DNA of 64,000 nt, from the NCBI GenBank assembly GCA_008690995.1, contig VRMN01000006.1, positions 579,501 through 643,500 on the forward strand, in the 5' to 3' direction. The notes beneath the pieces were generated by a model. It saw only the letters and a list, made by a program, of their open reading frames with translations, was not told where the DNA came from and made no database searches. Made by a program: the position numbers and the translations under genes. Source of the DNA: Porphyridium purpureum. Its lineage: Eukaryota > Rhodophyta > Bangiophyceae > Porphyridiales > Porphyridiaceae. Position 1 is the first letter of the stretch; every line of letters starts with the position of its first letter. This document shows, piece by piece, positions 34,684 to 44,705 of the stretch.

Positions 34684-35961
34684 ATGGCGCCGCCACCGCC
34701 GCGGCCGCGGCCGCCGTCGCGAGTGACACCGCGCCAAGCGCTACCAGGCATGCCCCGACAAACGATGGTATGGCCGGATGAACCGCAGCTACGGGCCTCG
34801 GCGCCGGCGGGCGCCCAGCCGGCTGGGGTGGCATTGGATGTGAATGCGCATTCTCACGCAAGAGAGTGGCATGCGCGCGGCGCGGGTGTTGTACAGCATC
34901 AGCAACAGCAGCAGCAAAATGTGCCGCTCGCGGTGGCATTGCAGGTGCCACCCTTTGCGTATCATCCGCGCGCGCACGTGATGATGCAGACGATGCCCAG
35001 CCGCGGAGACGCCGCTAGCGTCCAGCACATGTTGCAGGTGCAACAATTACAGGCACAGCAGCAGCTCTTGCTGGATCAAATACACGCGCTGCAGTGGCAG
35101 CAGCGGCAGCAGCAGCTGCAGCAGGGTCATCATCATGAAGTGGCCACGACCAACGCGCCTCCCGTTGGACCGGGCTCTCAGCAATCCGAATGCGGCGGCG
35201 CTCACGTGCACGCACGCGCACAACAGAACGAACGAAAAGATGTGCCAAGGAGTGCGTCCGTAACGCTGCATACAAGGCAGGCCAAAAATGGTGCTGCACA
35301 TCGAATCATTTCATCCAATTTGAAGCGGCGACACGTCGACGTGTCGACTGGGCGACATACGGCGAGCATACCAAGAAGGCGTCGTAACCAAAAGTACAAG
35401 GCAAAACTCAAGAATCGCGTGGCGCTTGGTCACAAAGGCTCGGCCGATAGGGAAACTCACTCCGAGGTCCCACCGGCATCCCGCACCAGCGGTGAGGAGG
35501 CCACGGTTCTTCAAACTCGAGAGGCTCGCGGGCTGGAAATGATGCAGTTTTTGGATGATGCAGAAAGAAAACAAGAAGAGCAGTCACGAGGTGCACGAAG
35601 CAGTTTGTCGCAGCCATTTGAACCACCTCGAGAAGATTCGGATGGCGCGCAAAGTAGCTGCTCACGTCTGGTTGAGTTGCCTGAAGAAGATGATGAGGGC
35701 ATTCAATCGGATGACATGAGCGGTCCTGTCGACCTCCGCGCAGGCGAGGCAGGCCTACGACTCTTGGTCGAAATGGCCTTCAACGATAAGCAGTCTTTAG
35801 ATCACCCTGCACCCAAGGCGTTCATCCCGCAGGTCGCAGACTCGGATGTAGAATCTGGGGAAATCCCTCTTTATACCAGCATTGGTTTTCATACGGTTGA
35901 CTTCAACTCGGACGCCGGCGCGCACAGCGAGTGCGGTAGCCAGCAGAGCGGGTACTTATAG
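34684..35961 (+). CDS. Unrecognised Gln/His-rich protein with a basic segment
   Basis: A protein of about 425 residues that I do not recognise. The N-terminal half is Pro-, His- and Gln-rich (HQQQQQQ and repeated LQxQQQL blocks around residues 70-155), suggesting a disordered or coiled activation-type region. At about 215-265 there is a strongly basic stretch (NLKRRHVDVS, PRRRRNQKYKAKLKNR) that could be a nuclear-localisation or nucleic-acid-binding element. The C-terminal third is acidic with two similar blocks (LSQPFEPPREDSDGAQSS and LVELPEEDDEGIQSDD). The composition fits a transcriptional regulator, but no DNA-binding domain is visible. The open frame extends upstream of 34684 without an ATG. 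Two RGTACAGT elements precede it. Confidence 0.7.
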   Translation: MAPPPPRPRPPSRVTPRQALPGMPRQTMVWPDEPQLRASAPAGAQPAGVALDVNAHSHAREWHARGAGVVQHQQQQQQNVPLAVALQVPPFAYHPRAHVMMQTMPSRGDAASVQHMLQVQQLQAQQQLLLDQIHALQWQQRQQQLQQGHHHEVATTNAPPVGPGSQQSECGGAHVHARAQQNERKDVPRSASVTLHTRQAKNGAAHRIISSNLKRRHVDVSTGRHTASIPRRRRNQKYKAKLKNRVALGHKGSADRETHSEVPPASRTSGEEATVLQTREARGLEMMQFLDDAERKQEEQSRGARSSLSQPFEPPREDSDGAQSSCSRLVELPEEDDEGIQSDDMSGPVDLRAGEAGLRLLVEMAFNDKQSLDHPAPKAFIPQVADSDVESGEIPLYTSIGFHTVDFNSDAGAHSECGSQQSGYL

Positions 35962-36416
35962 TCAGTAGACCTGAGGCAGACGCCCCCCGCTTCAGATCTC
36001 ACCTTACCCGCCAAAAAAGGACAAGTACCGCATGCATCTGCGCTCTCATTGGGCTTACGTGACGCATGGAGAATGTCAGCATTCGCGAACGGCCTCGAGC
36101 GGTTGCAGCCAGTCCTACTGCAGACGCCATTCCCCAGACCCAAACTGCAAAAGTAAAGCCTCGGTGGTCATCGAGTCCTGGCGTCCGGCTGGTGATGTCA
36201 CAAATGAGCCAGGGGGAACAAAAGCATTCACGAGCATATGTGATTGGCCCCCGTGCAGACCGTCGAAGTAGCGCTCACGCAAAGTGACTCGCAGGACGCA
36301 CAAAATTCAGTGTCAAGGCACTTACTTTCCGCAGTTCGAGTCTCTGAGCACAAGCGCCAGATGATACGGCTGGCAGAAGAGCATGCAGGGGCGACAGAGC
36401 AGCGCACACCCGTGTT
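35962..36416. other. Convergent intergenic region
   Basis: About 455 bases between two stop codons. Several short open frames cross it, but none has recognisable content or continues into a neighbour. It is presumably 3' untranslated sequence. Confidence 0.4.
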
Positions 36417-37676
36417 CTACTGCATAGACTCTGGCGACGCATGAGCCTCCGGTAACCACACGCGCTTGCCCAGGTGCACATCTAACGAGTTGTGCATCAC
36501 AATCGCACCGACGCCAGCCAGACATGAACGAAGCTTTGCACAAAATCGATACTTTTGCAACAAGCTACCAATCTCGTCTTGCTCTTCAGAGCACATGGAG
36601 ATTCCGTCAGTGCCGCTGCAACTGAGTCGCACAAGACAAGAGTCTATGCACGTGAGCACATACTCCATATCCTGCTCGTTCCATGCTTCAAGCTTGCTCA
36701 ACAAGGAAGCCAACGCTTGCACACGACTGGGTACGTGCGGCTCTTGCAGCATACCGCGGACAAGACACCGTGTGGCACAGCGCACGAGATTTGAAGCCAT
36801 GACAAACTCGTGCGGAAAGCTCAGACAGAGCTGCTCAATTGTTCGGGTCGCTTGCGCGACGATATCGTCATTTTCTCCAAAGAACTCCAGTAGGCGACAC
36901 AGACAGCTCGTACATTCATTTACGAGCGATTGTACTTCCAGCAGGCTTTCGTGTGACACGGCGTTCACAAAGATGAGATCAGATATGATGAGGGCTACAC
37001 GAAACGCGACTTGGCGGCCGCGCGTTCGTTGCAAAGCGGACGCGGCCTGATTCGAGCTGGAAGCTGCTACGTCAAGCAATCGAGAAAGGACACCCGCAGC
37101 CGCCTTGCTTGAGTCGGATACTCCACGCCGCATGAATAGGTGGCTGACATACGCTGGTTCTACCTGGCTTAAAGGCTGCTCGCGCTGAGTCATACCGACT
37201 ACAATATGTTGCAAAAGCGCAAGCGCCAATTCACACGTCATGCTTTCGCACTCTAAACATTGCGCCTTACTAGTGCATCCTTGCTGGTCATCCGCATCAG
37301 CGCTCCGTCGTTGTGTGCTGCACGCTGTGCGAGCGTCCACAAGCACTTGCAAGCACAATGCGCTTGCTTCAACATCATTCCGAAACCGCTCTTGCGCCAC
37401 ACCCAATGCGCTAAACAGGAGCAGGTAAGCGGCACGTCGCTCGGACACGCCGCGCTCGCATCGCAGGCTCTCCAGAGCCACGCGGTACGCTTCGGCCTGT
37501 TCGACGTAGCCCTGAGCAACGCCCATGCGCAACGCATCCAGCGCCAGAAGCCGCACCGCTGGCAACGATGTGCGGTACTGCCGCGCCAGTGCGGGCAGCA
37601 AATCGGGAGAAAGGTCCACGGACAGCGCGCGGCACAGCGCGCGCGCGCGCCGCAGACAAGGCTCACATCCTTCCAT
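36417..37676 (-). CDS. Unrecognised all-helical protein (HEAT/armadillo-like by appearance)
   Basis: A 419-residue protein that I do not recognise. It is Leu/Ala/Arg/Cys-rich, predicted helical throughout, and has repeated helix pairs such as LLALDALRMGVAQGYVEQAE and VAFRVALIISDLIFVNAVSH, with Cys-containing loops, reminiscent of HEAT or armadillo solenoids. No signal or membrane segment is obvious. The start is ATG 37676 (MEGCEPCLRRARALCRAL). The same frame stays open upstream to 38213, but that part overlaps the GT61 gene in another frame and is not coding. The gap to the GT61 stop is only about 50 bases, co-directional, so promoter sequence must lie within the upstream gene's 3' end. Confidence 0.7.
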   Translation of the reverse strand: MEGCEPCLRRARALCRALSVDLSPDLLPALARQYRTSLPAVRLLALDALRMGVAQGYVEQAEAYRVALESLRCERGVSERRAAYLLLFSALGVAQERFRNDVEASALCLQVLVDARTACSTQRRSADADDQQGCTSKAQCLECESMTCELALALLQHIVVGMTQREQPLSQVEPAYVSHLFMRRGVSDSSKAAAGVLSRLLDVAASSSNQAASALQRTRGRQVAFRVALIISDLIFVNAVSHESLLEVQSLVNECTSCLCRLLEFFGENDDIVAQATRTIEQLCLSFPHEFVMASNLVRCATRCLVRGMLQEPHVPSRVQALASLLSKLEAWNEQDMEYVLTCIDSCLVRLSCSGTDGISMCSEEQDEIGSLLQKYRFCAKLRSCLAGVGAIVMHNSLDVHLGKRVWLPEAHASPESMQ

Positions 37677-37728
37677 CCGCACGTTGTTCGAGACTAGGGA
37701 CACATCGTATTTACATTCTTCATCAACG

Positions 37729-38973
37729 CTACAGCTTGATCTTGCACACGCGCGCGGCCTCTTGGATGGCCGTGCGAGCAACGGCGCCAAAGTCGAATGC
37801 GAGGCGCTGCCGATGCGCGCAATACGCGACGCGGTTAGCGTGGTACATGCGCGGTTCATCGAGCTTGAGGTCGACCGGTGTCCCGTGAGCGCGAAACACT
37901 TGGAGCGCCTGGTAGTAGCCCCGCAGCACGGTAAGAGCCGCTGCCGAGTCCTCCGGGTTGGCGTCCTTGATGCACTCCACAAAAATGCTCGGCTCTGGGG
38001 CAGAGATAATGCTGTAGTGGCGTACGCGCATTGCCGCTGCCACGTCCCGGAACGAGTCTGCAAAGCAACCGAACGGGTAGATCTCAATAACGGTGCTGAA
38101 GCGTCGCATGAACACAATGTTCGCCAACTGCGGATCATGTGCGCCAATAACGATATCGGCGCTCTGCATAAGGGCGATCTGACCTTCGAAATCCAGCAGG
38201 TCGAGGCGCGCAATGCGCACGTTGAATTTGACTGCCCATAACTTGGCCAGCTTCAGCGCATGGTCCAGTGCGTCAGATAATCGCTCGGCGTGTGGAATGT
38301 CATGCTCGCCGCCCAAGTCGTCCAACGGATCCCGCTTGGGCATGCGGCCAAGTAGCACTTGCTCATTCTCGTCGTGGTCGCGGTCCAGCGTGCGCACCAG
38401 AATCACGACATCAAGCGTGCAGTACTGCTGGACGGACTCGGCGTGAACAGTCTCCGACACTAGCACGTGATGCTTCGACAGAGGAGCGAGGCCAAACGTA
38501 TTGTAGAAGGCGCGTTTCATGTCATCAGCCCGCGCGCCTTCTAGCAGCGCAATCACGTCACGCTCGCTTCGCGGCTTACTCGTGACAACCGAACGAAAAC
38601 ACACGGCGCTGAATGGACCGGCGTGCGCGTACAAAGAGCGTTTGCGCAACGGATACCACGCGCGTGTGCCAGCACTCCAACTAGATGTCATGTACTGCCA
38701 AAACCGCGTTTGCCAGAGTGACGGGTCGCTAAATGCGATTTCGTCGCTCTCGAAAACCGCCAGTCGGTACCGCGACTGGATCGTGCATGCGGCGGCGCTT
38801 AAATAACTCGACAATAGCGATGCGGACTGTTCTGGCGCGTCGCTGGACGAATTTTCCGATTGAGAAGCAGTAGATTCTTCGTGCTGACAGCGAATCATGC
38901 TCGCACAGCGGCGGCGACCGGCCAAGGTAGCATCCCCTAAATCGTCCATGCATTCCCATTCCATAACACCGCG

Positions 38974-39014
<41 letters not shown>

Positions 39015-39810
39015 CCTGGTCCTGTCGCTGCTGCTGGTGCTGGTGCTGCTTTTCCTCGTGAAAGTCAGCCACGAGCTCACCAAAAACTAGTCGTAATAAC
39101 ATGTCCATCATGAACAGCGTGCGTGAAATCCTTGTCGGCTTCACGCCAAGCAGGTCATACTCCTTGAACTGGTAATTCAGGTCGAGCAACCCGAAACGCG
39201 CATTGAGCGAGTCAAGGTCTTGTCCGGGCGACTGCGCTTGCTCAAGAGCGCTCTTATCGAGTAAATGAAACAAGGGGTCTCGAATGCCGCACTCGACTTC
39301 GAGTAATCGACGGTGTCGTTCCATCCAGTAGGGCAGCACAATCTGCTCATCTGGCATGACACATGCGTGAAAGATGCGACACACAGACGTGCCGCCAGGT
39401 ACACTCTCGGTGGCATTGCCTGATACAACCTCAGGAGACGCCGACGCTTCAGTTTCTGATGTGTTCGCAGAGTGGAGCGTACTTGTCCATTTGCTCCGGT
39501 CGCGATAGATGAGCAAAGCGCTTTCCATGGAGCTTGCCTGCTCCAGCTGCTGTACCTTGGACCGAACATGCGCGAGTTCATCCATATGCGTGTGACGAAC
39601 CGCGTGCATTCGCACAGACATGATCAGCAGCAGCACCGACATCCATAACGCTGGCGAGCGCCAGTTAACGTGCTCGCGTTTGCCTACCGTCAGCCATCGT
39701 GCAGGAACAAAATCATACCACGCGTTCACACTTTTGGCTTTGTCAGACGTGCCGCCGCCGCCGTCGTCTTCCTTACTTGTCTCCTTCCGCCGCGTCGTCG
39801 AGGGCGCCAT
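37729..39810 (-). CDS. GT61-family glycosyltransferase (DUF563), Golgi type II membrane protein
   Basis: A 693-residue protein. A cytosolic basic N-terminus is followed by one membrane anchor (SPALWMSVLLLIMSVRMHAV, about 55-75), as in Golgi type II transferases. The C-terminal domain matches GT61/DUF563, the family of plant xylan arabinosyl/xylosyltransferases and animal EOGT: the sequence ADIVIGAHDPQLANIVFM followed by a ...VIEIYPFGCF step corresponds to the GAHGAGLTN...EIFP signature, although the usual Gly-Ala-Gly is replaced by Asp-Pro-Gln. A 13-Gln run encoded by a (GTT)14 tract interrupts the luminal region, and a Ser/Glu-rich insert follows. A role in cell-wall or mucilage polysaccharide synthesis is plausible. 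The start chosen is ATG 39810; a GTG lies six codons upstream. Confidence 0.83.
38973..39014 (-). repeat. (GTT)14 trinucleotide repeat encoding polyglutamine
   Basis: Fourteen perfect GTT units on the plus strand, read as CAA codons on the minus strand inside the GT61 gene. The tract is uninterrupted, so length polymorphism between strains is expected. Confidence 0.95.
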
Positions 39811-40008
39811 GCCGTCTCCAGGAAACACAAACGCGGCGTGCGCTACTCACGTTCCCACGCACACTCGCGCGCACTTGCGCTCGCGGGGTTTACCGACTCC
39901 TCCGTGTAGCCGATTACCCGTTAACCTGATAAACCATTAAACCGATGAACTGAACCATGTCGGTTTCGTCACTTCCTAGTGTGCATGTGTGCTCATGTGG
40001 CGGGCGCG
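39811..40008. promoter_or_regulatory. Compact divergent promoter, GT61 / NTPCR
   Basis: About 200 bases serve two divergent genes. It contains the 16-mer GATAAACCATTAAACC at 39928-39943, which is identical to 51791-51806 in the GDPD/ankyrin-LRR divergent promoter. In both places it is preceded by a TACCCG step. Confidence 0.55.
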
Positions 40009-40650
40009 ATGGTGGTGATCTTGGTGACGGGATCTCCTGGATGTGGAAAGACCACGCTGGTGCGAGCGGTGGCCAACCGCGTGGCCACGCATGCGCAATG
40101 GCGGGTCTGCGGATTCTTCTCCCGGGAGCTGCGCCACGGAAATGGCCAGCGATGCGGCTTTGAGCTCGTCGACGCTGCTGACGAGCGCTTGCGATGCACG
40201 CTCGCAACAGCGGGCGCTGGTGTATCAGGCACAGGACCACGAGTGTCGAAGTATGTGGTGAATGTTGTCGAGATGGAGCAGTTCTGTGGCGAAAGAATGG
40301 AGGCATTCTTGCGTGAGAACAAAACGAATGACCAGGCGTCCAAGAGCCAGATGCGGAAAACACTCTTTCTGCTTGACGAAGTGGGTAAGATGGAGCTATT
40401 TTCACATCGCTTCCGTGCCGCCGCGAGAAAGCTACTGGTGGATGGTCATGCAGAGGAGGCATGCGCACCCGTCTCTCGTGCGCACGTCCTGTGCACGATC
40501 GTGCAGAAAAGCAATGACCCGCTCGTTCAGGAAATTCGAGGCCTGCAAGGGCCCCACATTGAGCACGTGCAAGTCACAACAGACAACCGAGAAGCGCTCG
40601 TGAGTGAGCTTTCGCAGTTGCTCCTAGAGTCATCCGATGCTCCTGCCTAA
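40009..40650 (+). CDS. NTPCR/THEP1-type nucleoside-triphosphatase
   Basis: A P-loop NTPase of about 213 residues. It starts MVVILVTGSPGCGKTTLVRA, as in the THEP1/NTPCR family, and has the family's FFSREL, the Walker B-type LFLLDEVGKMELFSHRF and a C-terminal ALVSEL helix. In archaea, bacteria and animals these enzymes slowly hydrolyse a range of NTPs; the cellular role is unknown. The length (family about 180-190) is slightly increased by two short inserts, at about 70-85 and 145-155. The start at 40009 places the P-loop at the usual distance; another ATG lies at 39985. Confidence 0.9.
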   Translation: MVVILVTGSPGCGKTTLVRAVANRVATHAQWRVCGFFSRELRHGNGQRCGFELVDAADERLRCTLATAGAGVSGTGPRVSKYVVNVVEMEQFCGERMEAFLRENKTNDQASKSQMRKTLFLLDEVGKMELFSHRFRAAARKLLVDGHAEEACAPVSRAHVLCTIVQKSNDPLVQEIRGLQGPHIEHVQVTTDNREALVSELSQLLLESSDAPA

Positions 40651-41301
40651 GAATATGCACCGGGCGGAACTGATGTATCAAAGAACGATGCCGGGCATCC
40701 GTGTTCTCCTGGTATTGCCGCAGATCACACACGACAGCAAAACACATTGGCGTCCACGCAGACAGGCCGTCGGTACATGGAAAGGACATTCACAAAACGC
40801 CTTGGCTCATGATTGAAAGGGTCGTGAAGTTTTTCGACACGCTGAAGATGACGCACGGCGAAATGTGCTGTGAGAGTCGAATTACGACGAAACAGAGTTG
40901 CTTTTCAGCGAAGTGGTGTGCAACCTTTTATTACGTTCGCAAGAGCGTCGTTTCAGGATCTCTAGATCCAGGCCTCGAGTTATGAGAGTCGGAACTCATG
41001 CCCGGCAGCAAGGCGAAAGGTGGACAGCTTCCGTATATTGCATTCTAAACTCCATCTTGCGAAGCAGAAGTGACAGAACACTGTGGTACTTGGCCGGTCT
41101 TCTGAACTTCAATCAATTCGCCCTACAGAGGCCATGGATGCCACTGCTATGGCGTGCGACCAGACGAAGCACGGCATTCTCTATGGGCACTCTGACAAGA
41201 CACGCCTCTTCGGGAAGAACAAAGACACACGGATAAGGCTGACCTTGACCTTGTTTAGAGCTTCGTGGACGCGTTGGATGATCCTATTTGACTAGCTTCG
41301 C
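40651..41301. other. Convergent intergenic region
   Basis: About 650 bases between the stops of the NTPase and zinc-finger genes. I see no repeat, RNA or convincing coding segment. This is long for a convergent spacer in this window. Confidence 0.4.
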
Positions 41302-42726
41302 CTAGGAGGTTTTAGAAATGCTATCTTTGAGCCCGTGAGTTTGTCGCATGTGTCGTTTCCAGTTACTAACCACCGCAAACGATCTATTGCATATGAGACA
41401 CTCGTGGTCGCGCCGTTTCTCATGAACGACCCGAATGTGCGCGTGCAAGTTTGAAATTTGTGAAAAGATGCGCCCGCATTCTTCGCATGCAGGCATGTTC
41501 ACGCGATCATGGATCGTCCTGATGTGGCGGTGAAGCTCACTTGACCGACCAAAGACTTTTCCACAGTTTTGGCACTGAGGCCTGTGTGTAGCGGAAGCCT
41601 CGACGTGTCTTGATTGAGATCCGGCGCTTTGTTCAGATCTACAGCCATCGATTAGCCCACTCTCATTATGGGCAATGGAGAGATTCTGATCGCCGGTCGT
41701 TGCCTCGCATCCACTGTGCAAACAGTTGGGAGATTTGATCTGGACACGGTGTCGTACAGACGAAGCCGTGGTCAGGCGGTCGAAAAACAAAAATTTCAGC
41801 GCACTCATGCGAGGATAGACAGCACCGGTAGCCACTTGGAGTCGAACCGTTGGAACACTGACTTTGAAGGCAAGCTGTCCATTTCCCAAATAAGCTTGGC
41901 AGTGTGTCATTGGGTTTTCGAGAAAACCGGCACGCAGCCAGTTCTCGAGAAAGGGGCCAAACTCCTTCCAGTCCAGCGACCGCGAAAGCTCGTCGTCGGT
42001 CCGGCAGCTGGACAGTAGCCGCCAGCACTTGCAGCTTCCGGTATCGCAAGAGCCCGTACACAAGCCTGGGCGCTCAATCAGCGTGTAGCTAAGAAGGGGC
42101 GCGTCGAAATCTACGCGTGTCGTGTGGAAGGTTTCAATCTTCCATTTGTAATTGTCCCACATGCGCACCAGGTAAATGAGAATCGTGCCATTGGTGCAGC
42201 CTGACACAGCAATGTAGGCGTAACCGTACCGGGTTCGAAACGCCGTGAGGCGCAGGCCGGGGAAAGCCGTCACACCTTCTGGGAGAGGTGTGATGCACAC
42301 GTTACACATATTCACGCCGTGAACAAAGCGGCTTTGACTTGAATGATAAAGCGTCGGAATTACGGTGGCGCAAGTTGTTCTGCTGACGCGCTCAATATCC
42401 GTGTCCCAAATGACTGCTTGGTCCATTTCATCCTGGCTCGGTAAGTACGGCAAACACGACAGCTCTTGTGGGGAAACGTAATCGTCGTAGCCCTCGCAAA
42501 TTTCGATGTCTGAGGAATGGTCTTTCGATCCCGTCTCGGTGATCGACGTGCCATCTTGCGCATCCGTGCTCAACAAGCCAGACGCACGCAAGTTCAAGCC
42601 ATCATCTCCAGCGACAGAATCCACGTGTGGCTGTAGCCACTTCACCAGCCACGCACTCACTTCGTCGTCATGCAGCAGGACCTTCAGCACTGATCGATAG
42701 CTTGTGGGCGCACCTTCTATCACCAT
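41302..42726 (-). CDS. C2H2 zinc-finger protein with an unrecognised N-terminal domain
   Basis: A protein of about 474 residues. Three consecutive classical C2H2 fingers lie close to the C-terminus: CQNCGKVFGRSSELHRHIRTIH, CEECGRIFSQISNLHAHIRVVH and CLICNRSFAVVSNWKRHMRQTH, each C-x2-C-x12-H-x3-4-H, with TGEKP-type linkers replaced by divergent ones. The first 330 or so residues are not recognised; they include an acidic Ser-rich part and a beta-rich central region (GYAYIAVSGCTNGTILIYLV). Sequence-specific DNA binding in the nucleus is likely. A GTG at 42852 could extend the frame, but ATG 42726 (MVIEGAPTSYRSVLKVLL) is the first methionine. Confidence 0.85.
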   Translation of the reverse strand: MVIEGAPTSYRSVLKVLLHDDEVSAWLVKWLQPHVDSVAGDDGLNLRASGLLSTDAQDGTSITETGSKDHSSDIEICEGYDDYVSPQELSCLPYLPSQDEMDQAVIWDTDIERVSRTTCATVIPTLYHSSQSRFVHGVNMCNVCITPLPEGVTAFPGLRLTAFRTRYGYAYIAVSGCTNGTILIYLVRMWDNYKWKIETFHTTRVDFDAPLLSYTLIERPGLCTGSCDTGSCKCWRLLSSCRTDDELSRSLDWKEFGPFLENWLRAGFLENPMTHCQAYLGNGQLAFKVSVPTVRLQVATGAVYPRMSALKFLFFDRLTTASSVRHRVQIKSPNCLHSGCEATTGDQNLSIAHNESGLIDGCRSEQSAGSQSRHVEASATHRPQCQNCGKVFGRSSELHRHIRTIHDRVNMPACEECGRIFSQISNLHAHIRVVHEKRRDHECLICNRSFAVVSNWKRHMRQTHGLKDSISKTS

Positions 42727-43445
42727 CTTTCCCGCGCAACGACCGTGCAGGCGCCACCCTGGAGGCCGACATGCATATTCCACCCACACGCGCCGTCGCG
42801 GCTCCAACTCTTTGCGTGCGCGAGTTGCCGGAATGCGCCACGACCCAGACACATACGGCGTCAGCTATCACGTGCGCTCACACAAACGCACAAAACGTGT
42901 CTCCTCCCTCACCGAGTCTGGCATACGAGGCGACTATCGCCCCTGCTTAACATGAAGACTTGGCGCTTCGTCCCTTCGTCTGACACGTTCCCCTTATGCC
43001 AGCTTGCGTTCTAAGCCTCCGCACGCGACGTTCTCACTAATTCATGCGGCCTTGTGTTTGCAGAGTGAGCAGGAAAATGGTTTACACTCTAGGGTAGAAT
43101 TCCGGCATTCCCCTTGGTCCAATCGCATTCCCATTTTATAGTAATATAAACGCGCTTATAATTAAAGTCATTTTGGCATTGCAATCGAATGGATGAGCAG
43201 GAGGGGACTCGATACATCGGAATCCACGCTGCATAATTACCAGGCTTCAGTCAAAAGACGTGTTTTAGAATAAACACGAGCTCCACATTGAAAAGGAATG
43301 CAGCATTGACATGGGTCGTGCCTTGGGGCGGACGATGTGCGTCGAGGCGCGACGGGAATGAAAGAGGGAGAAGGGTAGAGAAGAGCGCCAAGTAGACAGG
43401 CAGAGAGTGGATAGGTTTGGGGATACGGCGTGCGCGGAGGTTGCG
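42727..43445. promoter_or_regulatory. Divergent promoter region, zinc-finger protein / CLP1
   Basis: About 720 bases. The centre (43125-43180) is A/T-rich, with TTTTATAGTAATATAAA around 43134-43150, the closest to a TATA-like element that I see in the window, about 300 bases from the CLP1 start. The segment 43330-43400 is purine-rich. Confidence 0.45.
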
Positions 43446-44705
43446 ATGGGGGCAGAAGATGAGGTGGAGACATTTGAACTCGAAGAAGGAGAGGAGCTGC
43501 GTTTCGAGGTGGGCGCATCGGCGTCTGTGGAACTGCAAGTGACCAGCGGGTACGCCGAGGTGTTTGGCGTCGAGCTCGCGCAGAATCGCCGATATGTGTT
43601 TCGTAACGCAAAGCTCGCGCTGTTCACGTGGAAGGGCTGCAGCGTGACGCTCACGGGAGGTACGGAGGTCAGCTACAAGGTCGCCGAGACGCCCATGGCG
43701 ATTTATGTCAACGCGCACTCGGTGCTACAGAGCAAGCGAAAACTCGCCAAGGAGCTGAAGATGAAGGGGCCGCGCTGCATTGTCGTGGGCCCGTCGTCGT
43801 GCGGAAAGACGTCGCTCAGTGCAATTCTGCTGGCATACATGCTGAAAGAGAACCATTCGGCGTTCTTTGTCGAGGCAGATTACTCGGAGGGCGTGTTGGG
43901 AACGCCGGGCTCCATTGGCGCGTGCGCCGTGGAACACATCGATGTCGAGCAAGGCCCGCTCTTTGAGCGCCCGATTTGCTTCTACTACGGTCATTTGGAT
44001 CCTTCGGAGAATACAGAATGTCTCATGCAGCTCTACTCAGTTCTCGGTGCATCGATCGACGCGCTCTTTGGGCAGCATGACGAGCTTGAACGCCGAGGCT
44101 TCGTTGCAAACGGACCAGCAACCACGATCGAAAAAGGGTTTGATGTGCTGAAGCACGCGATCACCGCTCTCAGGATAGACACGGTCCTGGTCATGGACGC
44201 GGAGCGGCTGTATGCGAGCCTGGTGCGCGAATTCAAGACGGACAAGAATGTACAATGCGTGCATGTGCCCAAGTCGGGCGGAGTGGTGACGCGTGAGGAT
44301 GCCTTCATTCGCAAATTCCGCAATGACCGGATTAAGCGGTACTTTTACGGTCCAGAGAACGAGCTGCATCCATTCACATGCGTGCTCGGTTTTGACCAAT
44401 TCAAAGTTCTGCGTGTGGGAGACAGCTATCAGACGCCCGACTCGGCCCTTCCTATCGGTGTTGTGTCCACACTCAACCCGTTAGAGTTGGAAGCGGTCAG
44501 TCCCTCTGCGACGCTTATCCACTCGGTGCTTGGCGTGTCGCAAGCAACGGACGAAGCGGATGTCATGAGCAAGCCGGTGTTTGGCTTTTGCCATGTCACG
44601 AAGGTCGATGTTCCGAAGCGCCAGATGACAGTTTTAGCTCCATCTCCAGGGAAACTGCCGGGCTTTTTCCTCGTGTTGGGCGGGGTGAAGTGGCTCGAGG
44701 GATAG
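43446..44705 (+). CDS. CLP1: CLP1, polyribonucleotide 5'-hydroxyl kinase / mRNA cleavage factor subunit
   Basis: A 419-residue protein of the CLP1/GRC3 family, which takes part in mRNA 3'-end cleavage (with PCF11) and, in animals, tRNA splicing. The N-terminal beta domain (EVETFELEEGEELRFEVG, FTWKGCSVTLTG) is followed by the P-loop GPSSCGKTSL at about 117-126 and a CLP1 C-terminal domain ending SPGKLPGFFLVLGGVKWLEG. In metazoan CLP1 the loop is GPTDVGKST; here Ser-Ser-Cys replaces Thr-Asp-Val but the GKT core is kept, so ATP binding should be retained. The start is the ATG at 43446; a GTG is open at 43407. The length matches human CLP1 (425). Confidence 0.95.
   Translation: MGAEDEVETFELEEGEELRFEVGASASVELQVTSGYAEVFGVELAQNRRYVFRNAKLALFTWKGCSVTLTGGTEVSYKVAETPMAIYVNAHSVLQSKRKLAKELKMKGPRCIVVGPSSCGKTSLSAILLAYMLKENHSAFFVEADYSEGVLGTPGSIGACAVEHIDVEQGPLFERPICFYYGHLDPSENTECLMQLYSVLGASIDALFGQHDELERRGFVANGPATTIEKGFDVLKHAITALRIDTVLVMDAERLYASLVREFKTDKNVQCVHVPKSGGVVTREDAFIRKFRNDRIKRYFYGPENELHPFTCVLGFDQFKVLRVGDSYQTPDSALPIGVVSTLNPLELEAVSPSATLIHSVLGVSQATDEADVMSKPVFGFCHVTKVDVPKRQMTVLAPSPGKLPGFFLVLGGVKWLEG

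Noticed and set aside
37729-38213. Upstream extension of the helical protein's frame through the GT61 gene
   Set aside because: It is the same strand in another frame of a clearly coding region, with Arg/Ser-rich shadow composition; ATG 37676 after the GT61 stop is a sufficient start.
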